Below are positions 22,236-33,404 of a stretch of 64,000 bases of DNA, piece by piece. The position numbers and the translations under genes are program-made. The stretch lies in assembly GCA_021234155.1 (NCBI GenBank), contig JAJEKV010000032.1, forward strand, positions 11,848,099 to 11,912,098. The letters run 5' to 3'. The DNA comes from Isoetes taiwanensis (Eukaryota > Streptophyta > Lycopodiopsida > Isoetales > Isoetaceae). Positions within the stretch are counted from its first letter, which is position 1. Every line of letters starts with the position of its first letter. Below the pieces are notes generated by a model. That model was not told the origin of the DNA, did not search any database, and saw nothing but the letters and a program-made list of their open reading frames with translations.

Positions 22236-23879
22236 ATGGCCGACCTCGATTGGGACGAACTTGAGTCAACATTACCTACTGATGAGGACGCTCCCGAGTA
22301 CATTCACGGTGCGTCTCATATCCTTGCAGCTATAGAAACCGGCAATGCTGAAAGTCAGCCTGCTGTCATTTCCACCATAGGCCAAGTAGACAGTAAGCCT
22401 TTTGTAATTCTTATGGATACGGGGAGTACACATAATTTTGCTTCTCCTAGAATGGCCCAGGTCCTACAACTGGAAACCCTAAGGTCGCGACCAAGGCCTG
22501 TCACTTTAGCCAGTGGTAAGGTTAGACATACTCATGGTCGTCGCATCAATCTTAAGATGCAGTTGCCAGGCGCACCAGTTGCTATGGGTGCCGAGTTAAT
22601 GGATATTGGCAAATACGACCTCATTGTTGAAATGGAATTCTTGGCATCTGCGAAAGCCAACATAGACTGCGAGAAGAGAGAAGTTACCTTCAACGCAGCT
22701 AATGGAGCCCGCGTAACTATAAAAGGTGAACCATTCAACCCTATCATGCAGTCTATGTCCATCCGACAGTTAGATAAAGCTATACGCAAGCAAAAGTTTC
22801 TCTGCGTTATTAGACTTGCTTCCATTGAGTCAGATGCTAAGCAAAACCAAGTAATCAACACCTTGCCACGGGGGATTGCCAGTATTCTCCATGAATTTAG
22901 CGATCTTTTCCCAGACGAGATCCAGAAGCTTCCTCCTTTTAGAGGGGTAGAATGCGAGATAGCTTTAGAGCCAGGTACTAAGCATACCAGCAAGGCCCCA
23001 TACCGTATGAGTCCCCCAGAGTTGGCAGAGCTTAAGAAGCAACTTCAAGAGCTACTAAACCTAGGTTTTATTCGACCTAGCGTTTCGCCTTTTGGCGCCC
23101 CTATTCTTTTTGTAAAGAAAAAGGACGGCTCCTTGAGAATGTGTATTGATTATCGGCAACTCAACAAGCATACCATCAAGAATCGCTATGCTTTGCCGAG
23201 GGCAGATGATCTAATGGATCAGTTGCAAGGGGCCAAGTATTTTTCAAAGATTGATCTTCGCTCAGGATATCATCAGATAAGGATTAAAGAGGAGGACATC
23301 CATAAATCTGCTTTTCGCACTAGATATGGGCATTATGAGTTTACCGTTATGCCTTTCGGATTAACTAATGCCCCCGCAACGTTTATGCGGTTAATGAATG
23401 ATGTTTTCCGACAATACTTGGATGATTTTGTTGTTATTTTCTTTGACGACATTCTCATCTACAGTAAGACTCTGGAAGAGCATGAGAAACATCTTAAATT
23501 GGCCCTACAAAAGTTAAGACGTCATCAGCTTTTTGCCAAGTTCTCTAAGTGCAAGTTTGCCACTCCAAAGGTTGATTATTTGGGCCATATCATCTCTGCC
23601 GAGGGAATTGCTACAGATCCGGCAAAAATAGAGGCCGTAAGGGAATGGCCTATTCCAGGAAATGTCTCCGAGGTCCGAAGTTTCTTGGGATTAGCAGGAT
23701 ACTATCGAAAGTTTGTAAAGGATTTTGCAAGGATTGCAGCACCTCTTACAAATCTTACAAAGCATGAGAAGGTGAAAGATTGGATGGAGCACTGGAGGAC
23801 TAAGGTTCAGGGAAGTTTCCAACAGCTTAAAGATCCACAAGGTTTTTCATGTGAGTCTTCTAAAGCACCACACTCCTGA
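22236..23879 (+). pseudogene. Element B pol: aspartic protease and reverse transcriptase, RNase H/integrase deleted
   Basis: A 547-codon open frame. Protease: [12 protein letters not shown] with catalytic DTG at 22416-22424. [51 protein letters not shown], and catalytic IFFDD (23439-23450, FFDD variant of YxDD), then YLGHIIS and [15 protein letters not shown]. At about 23829-23840 the frame jumps from the end of the RT connection (QLKD) to the integrase-chromodomain linker ([12 protein letters not shown] in another frame). RNase H and integrase are missing. The AAAG at the join is a possible microhomology. RT itself looks intact. Confidence 0.92.
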
Positions 23880-24198
23880 TCCAGAGGAGGTTTTGGAAAC
23901 CCCAACCCTCCTGGAAATGACAGAGGAGCAGCTGGAGATAGTGCCTGAAGCTCTTCTTGATCGAGCTTATAAACAGACCAGGAGGACTCAAATGTTACAA
24001 TACTTGGTCAAGTGGAAACACTTGCCAGCTGAGGATGCTACGTGGGTGATGGAAACAGACCTTGAGAAGCACTATCCGGACTTCATGCGCGAATCTCAAG
24101 GCCGCACCATCAACGATGCTATCAACCCCGCGCCCGGCGGTAAGCTTGAAGGCCTGATTCGCCGAGAATCAGGCAGTAGAGGGGTAGATGCATCGTAG
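23851..24198 (+). pseudogene. Element B chromodomain (integrase C-terminal tail)
   Basis: After the deletion the frame reads [19 protein letters not shown] and then a chromodomain at about 23944-24085: PEALLDRAYK, LQYLVKWKHLPAEDATW, LEKHYPDF. Aromatic positions of the methyl-lysine pocket are partly kept (Y, W, W). It is out of frame with RT. Chromodomains direct chromovirus integration towards marked chromatin. From 24199 to 24771 there is no coding sequence. Confidence 0.88.
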
Positions 24199-24771
24199 TT
24201 AACAACAGTTACCAATGATGGGATCACCTTCGTGTTCCTTAGGACGTGGTGTACTGTCAATGTGGACACGACCGCGAACTGCTTGTAAAGCATGTAGTTC
24301 ATAGCCGCATTCATCTTGGCTATAATAGGAACTTGACCCTTCCTTACGCCGCAATGAATTGCGAACCATAGGCATGATAGGTTCCTTGTAGATAAATTTT
24401 CTTTTATTTATTATAGGGGGTGGACCCTTCAACCACAACCTAATTATTTTATCTAGATAAACTGACATATTGACATGTGCAGGCCAGTGAGCAGTACGTG
24501 ACCTGCCCATGTTAAGAGGGTTGCTGATGGCCCGATTTCTTCACTTTATGTTGTCTACATGTTTTGTTTGTTGTTCCACTGATGTTGGTATTGGACTTGG
24601 GTCCTTGAACTTTTTAATTATGATAATCATGTGAACTGCACTTTGGTGCTTAAACTGTTGTAAACTTTGAAGTTTTAATATATTACCTTCTGAAATAAGG
24701 AATTTCCTTCCTTCATAATGTCATTTACTACATTTGTATCTAACCCCAATGCTGAGGACATCATTATTTCT

Positions 24772-24784
24772 AAGGAGGGGAGAA
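24772..24784 (+). other. Element B polypurine tract
   Basis: AAGGAGGGGAGAA ends directly at the first base of the 3' LTR (24785), as expected for plus-strand priming. Confidence 0.85.
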
Positions 24785-27166
24785 TGTGACGTTCCAAGTA
24801 TTTATATGGCGTATGTATAAATATATTGACACGTTACCCAGTATAGATACGCCGCCATGGGGTATGGTAACCTAGGGGGTTGACCTAAAAGGGATTAAAT
24901 TAGCTATGCTAATTTAATTGTTAAAGATAATAACCTACATTTAAGGAATTATCATTTACAAAGGATAATTAAGCTAATTATCCTTTGGGAAGGCGCCACC
25001 TGGCCAAACCCGATTGGCCAGCATGGTGAATGCTATTTTGGACCAATAAGGTGGATCACCACCCCCATATCCACCATAGTCGACCTGAGCTGAGCGCCTA
25101 CCTCGTGATTGAGCTGAGCGCCACCTTACCCAAGTACTTGCACCTGTATGATCAGAGCTGAGCATCGAGTTTCAGAAGGATGGAGGCCCCGAACGATAAC
25201 GGGTCGAGCAGGAATACAGGTGGGTGGCTAGTATAGATTGATATTATAGGGTAGCGCCCCTTTTGGGCCATGGTTGTGTTGTCTTGTTTGTTCTCTCTGT
25301 GTTTTATTCGTAGGAACTAACCCTTGGTTGTAAAGGTAAGTTCTCTTTATATTTTGATTCTGGTTTTGCTCTTAAGGGATGGATTGATAGTTCTTTGCTT
25401 AGTTAGCACTTCCGAGATGGGGGATTACGGGGGGGTAGAGACCTCTGAGCCCATATGTTGTAGTATGCTCCTGGATAGAGCCCTGTATTATCCCAATAAT
25501 GCGGCCTGTGCACAAGAGCCCACCGGGTCATAGATGCTATGGACTGGCTTAGCACCTGATAAGGAACACAGTGGTGAAGTGGAGGTGGGGTCTTGCACGA
25601 ACATAAAAGGCTCCTGAGACTCCTACAGTGAGCTAGACCTGATAGCCGGTCACGTAGAGGGCCGGGTATGGGTCTGACACTCCCTGGGTGTAGTGGTGTG
25701 ACCCGTATGGGGCACCTTGCACTTTGAGTAGATTTAGGGTGAGTAAGTCGGGTATGGATGCGGGGGTCGCTGATGCGGCACGTATTCTCTGGCTCACCCA
25801 TGGAACCACTGTGATTCTGGAAGGGGACGCTTCCCTGACCTGCCTCATCGGACCGGGGCTTCATGAACCCTGGAGTAGGCTCAGCAGGGTGATGCCTCGA
25901 GCCTGCGTCTCCGGAAGGCTATAGCGAAGCCATAGCGTGAATTGACCCATCTGCAAAGTGTGCACAGGAGGGGCGGATGGCACTACTACAGAATAGGCAG
26001 TTTGCGACGTCATTTGCGACGTCTTTGCGACGTAACGAGAACATCAAACGTCGCATGCACACGCTTTAATAACGTTTCCCGCTCGTCGCAAATGACGTCG
26101 CCGTGGATTCGTCGCAGCGCGACGTCACGTCGCATGTGCGACGTCACGTCGCATGTGCAATGTATTAGCGACGTCATGGACGTCCCAAATACGTACAAAA
26201 TATGTCCTTATGACGTTTTACAGACGTCGCTCATATGTTGCTAAGACGTACATATATGTGCGTCCAAAATGTTTTTTCGTGGACTTGAACCCCTAACCTT
26301 TAGCTAACAAACCTGAGGCCTTTCCAACACCTCAATAACTTATATTTGTATTTATTTTGTGTTTATTCTTAAAGTCGTAATGAGACGTTGTAATGACGTT
26401 GTAATCACGTTGCACGTGCGACGCGTCACGTCGCAAATGCGACGTGGCACGTACAATATGCAACGTAACACGTTTCACATGCGACGTCACACGTTGCACC
26501 TGCGACGTCACACGTCGCTTAACTTTTAATGGCCACATTGCCATGTCAGCTGCCACATAGGATACCTTTGCGACGTCTGACCAAACATTTCAATAGCGAC
26601 GTGGGACGTTGCGTATGCGACGTCGTTTGAATTTTGCGCGACGTCTTTAGAACGTGCGCGAATTTTGCGACGTGGACGTTTCAAATACGTCGCAAACCGA
26701 CGTCGCAAACAGCCCATTCTCTAGTAGTGTGGAGTGGACAACCCTAGCCGATGTTCCATGCCAGCCAACGCCATGCCAAGACTCGGTCTGCTGATCTCTT
26801 GAGGCCCAACCGTCAGTCGATCCTCACTGGAGTCTGAGCCGGGGTAGAACCTGAGGTTTGGGGTGTTTTCTTAGGTTTAGATGCATATTCTTTGCCGTTG
26901 GTATTTGGATGGATATGCCACCCTTCGTGGTGGTTATTTATATGTGATTTATGCTGTGTGCTAACCCTTGTATTCATGCTTCCGCGACGTAGGCGCCCAT
27001 TGAAGGCGTGGGCCGAATGACCCCTCTGTGTCCTTCACTTGAGCGTCTTATTATAGACGGCCCGAGTCAGACGGAGGGCCCTGCTTATGGCAAGTTGGTT
27101 GCCATGGGAGGGGAAAGTCCCCGTATGTATACGGCCGAGGGTCGTATATGTTCAGGGAGCGTCACA
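24785..27166 (+). repeat. Element B 3' LTR (contains a MITE)
   Basis: Begins TGTGACGTTCCAAG, ends GGGAGCGTCACA. Length is 2382 bp, or about 1.63 kb without the MITE and its extra TSD, close to the 5' copy. Confidence 0.92.
25981..26729. mobile_element. 749-bp CACTA-type MITE
   Basis: Ends are CACTACTACAGAATAGGC and its inverted form (reverse complement of the right end: CACTACTAGAGAATGGGC). It is flanked by TGG duplicated at 25978-25980 and 26730-26732, and the empty site is visible at 17448-17455 in the 5' LTR. The 3-bp duplication and CACTA ends fit En/Spm-type elements. It encodes no transposase and is packed with GCGACGT/ACGTCGC motifs, probable transposase binding sites. A segment near 26281-26300 (minus: GGGGTTCAAGTCC) resembles a tRNA B-box. 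Confidence 0.93.
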
Positions 27167-28245
27167 TTTCTCATGGCCTTCTTCAGCCACTGTCGGTACC
27201 AGATGGACCTTGGAAGAGCATTTCTATAGACTTTATTCCGGAGTTGCCAATCTCTCGGGGTTGTGATGCCATCATGATTGTTGTTGATCGTTTCTCTAAG
27301 ATGGCTCATCTTATTCCCTGCAACGTCACCATCACCAGTAAAGGAACAACGGATCTTTTTCTTCGTGAAGTAATCAGACTTCACGGCTTGCCCGATACTA
27401 TCGTCAGCGATCGTGGACCACAGTTCATCGCAGGTTTTTGGAAGCGGCTTTTGGAGTTATTGCATATCGACCGTTCATTGACATCTGGTCATCATCCAGA
27501 AAGTAATGGGCAGGCAGAGCGCACTAATCAGACTCTGGAGCAATATTTACGGTGCTTTATCAGTTATCAGCAGGATGATTGGGTCGATTATCTTCCACTA
27601 GCTGAGTTTGCCTATAATAACTCAGTACATGCTTCCACTAGCCAGTCTCCATTCTTTCTAAACTCTGGTCAGCATCCTCGTTGGTCTCTTAGCATCGCTG
27701 ACGGTGACTCGGTCAATCCTAGTGTTGAGTCCCCGGCTTGAGAAACTCCAGACTCTTCAATCAGATCTTCAGCATCATCTTCACCGAGCACAGGAACGCT
27801 ATCGGCATTATGCTGATTTGTATCAGCAGGAAACTCTTAATTTCACGTTGGTGACCTTGTCTGGCTTCTTCATAGGGACCTCCCTACCTCACGTCCCTGC
27901 AATAAGCTTGACTATCGTCACCTTCGTCCTTACCGGATCATGGCTCAGATCAGCAATGTGGCATTCCGGCTCGAGCTCCCGCCAGCTGTTCGGCTTCATT
28001 CGGTATTTCATGTTTCTCTGGAGCCCTACACAGTCAATACTTAGAAATTGATGATCATGAGGAGTTCAAGGTTCGAGAGATTCTGGACTCTAAGTTTCTT
28101 CGTCGATGATTGTATTACTTTGTTAATTGGGAAAGTTAATCGCCAAGTGATAGAACCTGGGAGCCTGCCGAGAATCTGAGTAATGCTCCTGATAAAATTG
28201 CGGAGTTTCATCGACGTTACCCGGATAAGCCAAGTTTGACTACTC
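27167..28245 (+). pseudogene. Element A pol, second part: integrase core and chromodomain
   Basis: Continues the frame broken at 16266: SHGLLQPLSVPDGPW, then the catalytic triad contexts ISIDFIPELP (first D), IVSDRGPQF (second D) and NGQAERTNQTLEQYL (E), then WVDYLPLAEFAYNN. Frame shifts occur after 27700. The chromodomain (about 28062-28215) reads REILDSKF, LYYFVNWES, DRTWEPAENL and IAEFHRRYPDKP and has a TGA in an Arg-rich context (28107). It ends in RTRRRRRRG just before the 3' LTR. Confidence 0.88.
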
Positions 28246-28290
28246 CGGCCCCATCTCCGAGGACTCGTCGCCGTCGTAGGAGGGGGATGG

Positions 28291-28789
28291 TGTGACGACC
28301 ATACAGATATTCGTATCATACAAATATTATGGTCGTCACACGGATGCAAAAGGATAGTTGCACGAAGCAAGGTTTGAACTCGCAACCTTCTAGTTGCGAG
28401 TCACGCACCCTTGCCAAGTGCCCTACCAATATTTGTTAAAGACATTCTCTCATATCTTTCTCATATGTGGGATTGCTTCCAGGAGTTCTAGAATATTCTA
28501 GAACCTAAATGCATGCGCGACACTTGGCATGATCTCATCCATTGGAGTGGCGCGATCCTGACCGTTGGCCTACATATATAAGGAGGCATCTCATTCTTGT
28601 CGAACCATTCCGGTTCAACACCAGTCTTGAGCCTTCTAGGCATCTGTCTCGTGTTCCTGCTTGCCTTCGAGCCATTGTACTCTTGATTCCTATTCATATA
28701 TCATATTCTTTGCCGATCTTGGCGTATTTCTTCCATATTTCTTGCGTATTTTCCACGTATTTTCCTTGTTTTCGCGTAGATTCATGACA
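28291..28789 (+). repeat. Element A 3' LTR (499 bp)
   Basis: Begins TGTGACGACCATACAGATAT, ends TTCATGACA, preceded by the purine tract AGGAGGGGGATGG. Contains the tRNA-like segment in minus orientation (about 28355-28440). Confidence 0.92.
28355..28440 (-). other. tRNA-like segment within element A LTR
   Basis: On the minus strand: TGGTAGGGCACTTGGC (A-box-like), then about 40 nt further GCGAG-TTCAAAC-CTTGC, which folds as a 5-bp T-stem with a canonical 7-nt T-loop (B-box). Acceptor stem and a clear anticodon arm are not evident. The 5' LTR holds a more diverged copy. It may be a captured tRNA or SINE head. I do not call it a functional tRNA gene. Confidence 0.5.
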
Positions 28790-29706
28790 GGGACAGTACT
28801 AGAAAGATCAATTTCTTTCCTACGCAGGAATACATTAGATAGACTATGAATGAGTCAAACTTATTGCCCATAATAATGAAGGGGGATGGGTAACAGAAAT
28901 GCAAACCTGGGTAGGAAAACTAGGAATAAACCTCTGAAATGAATTGGAAAATAGGACACTAACAGGGACGCATACAAAAATCAAGAAAAGAATGAAGAAA
29001 GCACGGATACATACATAACTAGAGTCAAATTGGGTTTCTACTTGAAAATCATGAACCTAGAAGGCGGCTTTGGTCAGCAGATATATAAGAAGGGCACAAT
29101 ATCAACGGTGATCAGAATTAGGATAGGGAATCACAACCCGTAGATAGGAAGAGGCAGATGGCAGAGCGCGATCATGAAAATCAAAGACAGAGTGCGCCAA
29201 CTTGCGGGTTAGGGGAAATAAACATGAAGAACATGTTTGTAACAGATGCCTGACATATAAGGAGCAAAGGAAACATGTAAGTGAAGATGTAAAGTTGATG
29301 CTGGAAGTACCAGGGACACAAGGGTAGCTGGAAAAATGGCTAAAGAATTGGAGGCAATTCTAGAGGAACATGCAGAGGAAGTATCGTGAGATTTGTGATC
29401 GGATATACATTTACACTTACACGAGGAAGATATATATTTTTTTTCCTAAAGAAATGTGGTTTTTTCATCACGAACTCTATGATCTATGGTCTGCAAATGC
29501 AGCCTCCCTTTCAATTTTAAACAATCAAATATAGTGTTGATGTTGTGCTCACACTATACTCAATGATCTATGGTCTGCAAATGCAGCCGCCCTTTCAATT
29601 TTAAACAGTCAAATATAGTGTTGATGTTGTGCTCACACTATACTCAATGTATATGTCACGTGACCCTCAAGGCCAATTGATAGTATAATCTTACTTACTT
29701 ACTTAG
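28790..29706 (+). mobile_element. LINE 3' part, downstream of element A
   Basis: Resumes after the duplicated GGGAC. Degenerate C-terminal sequence includes LEVPGTQG near 29310. The 3' region holds an 84-bp tandem duplication (29479-29562, 29563-29646) and ends in short TTAC repeats (29690-29705), a typical LINE tail. I infer it is the same copy as 12310-12994. Confidence 0.75.
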
Positions 29707-30533
29707 TCTTATTATCATGATGCTACTACTACCTTTGCAGGCACTTGCAAAAGCACATATTTAGATGTAATCGAATTGACATATTTTACTCTGATATTTG
29801 CAAACACTAGACAATTGAAGAGTGTGGTGTTTATCTTGAATCACTCACATTTAACAACATTAGCATATTTTGTTTTTACGTGCCTCATAGGCCCATATGC
29901 TTGTTTCAATGGTAAGATGATCCACACCTATACAAATAGATGCAACTGTCTTACACCTCTTCGTATGTCTGTTTCAATGCAAGATGATGGCACATCTATA
30001 CAAATAGATGCAATTGTCTCACATCTCTTCATGGCAAACGTGCTATGTCTTGGGCAAAATAAGCTAAAAGAAAATAGGTAGGTCGATTGATATAATAGAT
30101 AAAACGAACAAAGAAATAAGAGTGTTTTGACATGATGAAATAAGAAATAAAGGACTTGCTTTGAGTTCACCTTACATTACCAACCACCCTCGGGAATACG
30201 CTAGGCTCTTATATGCAACTTCCATATGTTTTGCATATCCCTAATACCCCTTATTATATTGTTATTGTTAATTTTTTTTTCCAGTTATTTACTTTTGATC
30301 AGGTCATTCGTTATAAACTTTTAGCTGGTATGCTCATCATTCACGTGAAGCACCAAGAATGATACTTTGTTACTTTGATCCTTAGTTCTCTCATTATTGA
30401 TTTCTTCTAACATCTTATGAAGTTAACTCAACTCTCATTTGAACTTGTTCCTAAAATGGAAGCAACAAAGGAAGAAAATACTTCCATTTTAATATGTAAG
30501 ATTATGGTAGCTTCTGTTTCCATAGTCACCTGT
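29707..30533. other. no recognisable gene
   Basis: AT-rich sequence with a small imperfect repetition of CAAGATGATGGCACATCTATAC-like and GGTAAGATGATCCACACC-like text around 29910-30020. The region abuts the 3' end of the DnaJ-type gene and probably holds its 3' UTR. Confidence 0.4.
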
Positions 30534-32297
30534 CTAATCTAAGTCTTCCATTACTTCAATATCAGTCCGGGTAGTTATTCTCTGCACATAACCTGCAAAA
30601 CAACCAGCAATAGTGCACATGTAAAACTGCCTGCATAAGTAATTTGATAACGCACATATATGAAACTGGCTTAGATTTATCTGGCAATCCTAATTGTAAT
30701 GTGAGAAACCTCATCCTACTGTTCTAAAGCAATAATGGACAGCAGCCATAATAATGCATTGTAATGAGGCCATATGAGAAAAGAACACATAACCTTAGCA
30801 CCAAATGAATTCAGATATAAAAGCTCTTATCAACTACAAATGGCGGAATTTCATCCTTGGAAACTGGATGATGACATATACTATGGTCGCAAGGCTTCAT
30901 ATTTCACAAGGATTTTAAATGAAGGATGTGAAACAGTTAATATGTTCAATATCTATGTAAAATCATATCTATCCCACTCCGACTAATGTTATTTTTTTCA
31001 ATATCTATGGATTTCTGGAATTATATGAAGCTTTTACACAGAAGACGGGACCTGTAGAATATGTTAGGCTTCATATAAAAAATTGATCAGAACTATAGTG
31101 AATATGACCCGCTAATACAAAAAACAGACCACCTTGAGATGGGAACTAGGCTGTTCTGGAAAAGGCATATATGTAAGCAATTTTCAAAAATAAAAGTGCT
31201 TCAACCTCCAGACATCAAACCATTCTATCGGTACTAATCATAAAGAGGAAATTTCCTCCGTGTTAAAAATTCATACCTATTCCTAAGCAAGGAATGCACT
31301 TGCTTGTAACTGCACGACCCCTTTTCCTGTAAAATGTGACGTATCCAGTGCCTTGGCACCTTGTGCATTTACTTGTCCACTGGTAAACCACATCCTTACA
31401 ATCCTGCAGGTGAATAAATTGTGTGAGATTTAACGCAAATATCCTCAATATCATGAATGTTTGAAACAGTGCTGCAACATGAAGATAGCATATGCAGGTT
31501 TTAAGAAAAGGATACAGAAAATTGAAATCTGCAAGTTATTAAAAAATATCCTCAATATCAGAAGAATGGAAGCTGGTTTCCAACATCATTAGCATCTTAG
31601 AACAATGCAGCAACATGGGAACATTATTATGCAGATTATCCATCCTGTAGTGTAGAAGTTGGAGATTGCCACAATGCTTATTAACGAGAGGATGGAATGG
31701 CACTTAATAAAAGAGAGTATGAAGGTTAAATTTCACAGCATGTCATGGTTATAACCATTTGCTGTGTGAGTAATTTGAAAAAGGATAAGCAGCTTTGAAT
31801 AAGAAAATGAGAACTAACAATCTGCATTGTACTGTGACATAGAATAGACTGCTTTGGCGAAAGGAATAGGTATCCTGAACTAAATATACAGCAAGACCAT
31901 AGGCAGCAAGTTGAAAAAAACATGGAGATGAAGCAAAATGAGACAAACCCACCTCTTTTTCGGGATTACAATTAGCCATCTTTTCGACCTCCTCTTCGAC
32001 CTCCTCCTTGGACAATGGCTTCGAATCTGGATAGGTCATGGGAAGAGGCAAAGCCTGGTCTGAATTCAAGCCGGAGTCTTTTTTCCATGGCCACCATTTC
32101 CATTTTGCATAAACTTTAGAATCCCTAATAGGGCGACTTCTCAATCCTTCACCTACACCTAAATCACTGGGACCAAAAATGTGCGGCCACCCAGTATTAT
32201 CTGCAGCTCCCAGTGCAGAACGGACTAGATGGGCTTCTGTATGAATAATAGAAGGCTGAGAATGATGCAAGTGCGGCACAATAGAGGAGCTCAACAT
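30534..32297 (-). CDS. small DnaJ-type cysteine-rich zinc-finger protein, three exons, 176 residues
   Basis: Exons 31953-32297, 31277-31403 and 30534-30592 join in phase (345+127+59 nt, 176 codons plus TAG). Splice signals are clean: donors GTGGGT and GTATGA, acceptors ACCTGCAG and TTTTGCAG. The N-terminal 115 residues are low in acidic residues at first, then hold WKWWPWKK and an acidic helix [12 protein letters not shown]. The C-terminal 61 residues carry two CxxCxGxG-type pairs, CTRCQGTG and CIPCLGIG, and end GYVQRIT...IEVMEDLD. Known: plant families with one such zinc-binding pair set are often plastid thiol/chaperone-type proteins without a J domain. Plastid location is inference. The architecture and ending match a conserved plant family I cannot name with confidence. 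The gene appears intact. Confidence 0.88.
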
Positions 32298-33404
32298 TGA
32301 GCATCCTTGTCCACTATACTGAATTCTGAAGAACTGGGCTTGTAAGCCGCAAATTAAAGAGTATTTTATGTTTTATTTGCATGTGACGTTTCAGTGGCAA
32401 GGAAAGTAGTGGAAATGGGATCGAAGGATGAGATGAAGCTCCAGCTCCCATGGCTATGGCAGGCAATCTGCCGCCATGGAAAGCCTGTGTTCTACGAAGC
32501 CATTTTTATTACATTTTTTAGCTTATCGTGCTGACGTGGCAAGGTCATTAAAACAATAGCGCGAACGAAAAATACGTGTTAAAAGCATATCCGTTCACAC
32601 ATCACCTTCTCTATACACGGGTGAAAATAAAGTTACCTGTCACGCTGATGAGGCATAATTTCAACGGCTGGTGATTCCATCCCGTAAAATAACGAACGGG
32701 CAAGATTGTGACACGACCCATACTCTATACACCATACATTGTGATAGAGCATTTTCTCTAGTCCCCAACTCTCCTATACACATTCTTAATGCCACGAGCC
32801 TGGAAACTGTATATGCCATCTGTCACGTTCTCCCTCGTCCGCTCAAAACCGTGATGGGGTCAAACTGCATTTTCCACATCATCGTATAATTTGTTAACCA
32901 TTGTGAGAAGTCAACATACAAGTCAAAACTCATTTACCATTCTCAGAACCAAAGTGGTGACGCTCAAGAAGATCCAAAACAAGAACAAACAACCACAGCC
33001 TTATCCAAAACAAGAACCACGAGACATCAATTGCAGTGCCAGCAATGAGAAGAAGCAACAGAATAGTGCATGATCAAACTACAGATAAGAGGGCTCCGCA
33101 TAAGATTAACCATATACAAGAAATTTATCGCGGCGGCCTTGGCCGCCGCGAACATTTCTTTTGTCCAACTCTTATTAAATAATGTTTGATATTAAGCCGA
33201 AACGATCATAGTTGTGAACATGCGAAATTGAACTAAATGAATCTAAGCTTGGATAAGTCCAGTTTCCATATTTTCCAGAATAACGATAAACATGTGATAA
33301 AAAAAAAAACAAATACTATTACCAAATATACTTTTACATCTGAAGAGTTTGTTTTGTACTTATTTCCAATGTCTTATATATGGCATTGTGTGGAAACATT
33401 TCAC
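32298..33404. other. intergenic; no recognisable gene, contains a GC-rich palindrome
   Basis: Nothing coding is recognised. It probably includes promoter sequence of the DnaJ-type gene and later exons of the next minus-strand gene. At 33129-33150 is a perfect 10-bp palindrome CGCGGCGGCC-TT-GGCCGCCGCG. Confidence 0.4.
33117..33163. repeat. palindromic 45-bp repeat, copy 1
   Basis: CAAGAAATTTATCGCGGC... to ...AACATTTCTTTTG with the palindrome in its centre. A diverged copy in inverted orientation is at 40711-40760. Confidence 0.7.

Larger units (their letters stand above)
16267..27166 (+). mobile_element. Element B: Ty3/Gypsy chromovirus derivative carrying a histone H3 module
   Basis: 10.9 kb including a 749-bp MITE in its 3' LTR. 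LTRs start TGTGACG and end CGTCACA (5' copy ends CGTCCA). The target duplication TTTCT (16262-16266, 27167-27171) reconstitutes element A's integrase frame when the insertion is removed. Internal order: iMet-type primer site, leader, ORF1 with H3 histone fold, ORF2 of unknown function, gag remnant with CCHC knuckle, protease, RT, chromodomain, purine tract AAGGAGGGGAGAA. RNase H, integrase and most of gag are deleted, so it is non-autonomous. Its LTR and pol resemble elements C and D, so the three form one family group. Confidence 0.93.
12995..28789 (+). mobile_element. Element A: Ty3/Gypsy chromovirus of Tf1/sushi/Tcn1-like type, interrupted by element B
   Basis: Complete element with LTRs 12995-13478 and 28291-28789 and a 5-bp target duplication GGGAC (12990-12994, 28790-28794). 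Removing the insertion of element B plus one TSD copy leaves about 4.9 kb. Order now: 5' LTR, gag zinc knuckle plus protease (inverted), repeat linker, RT, RNase H, integrase, chromodomain, purine-rich tract AGGAGGGGGATGG, 3' LTR. The protease (LGLPWLELHNPQIDW), RT (YLDD, LPLIPQLLERL) and integrase are closer in style to Tf1/sushi/Tcn1 elements than to the common plant chromovirus clades. Coding is broken by stops and frameshifts. Confidence 0.92.

Noticed and set aside
24974-25165. Small minus-strand ORF present in both LTRs of element B
   Set aside because: Its duplication is explained by the LTR pair, and it has no protein-like features.
26281-26335. tRNA gene inside the MITE
   Set aside because: Only a B-box/T-arm-like stretch is recognisable. 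No A-box at proper spacing or acceptor stem pairing was found.
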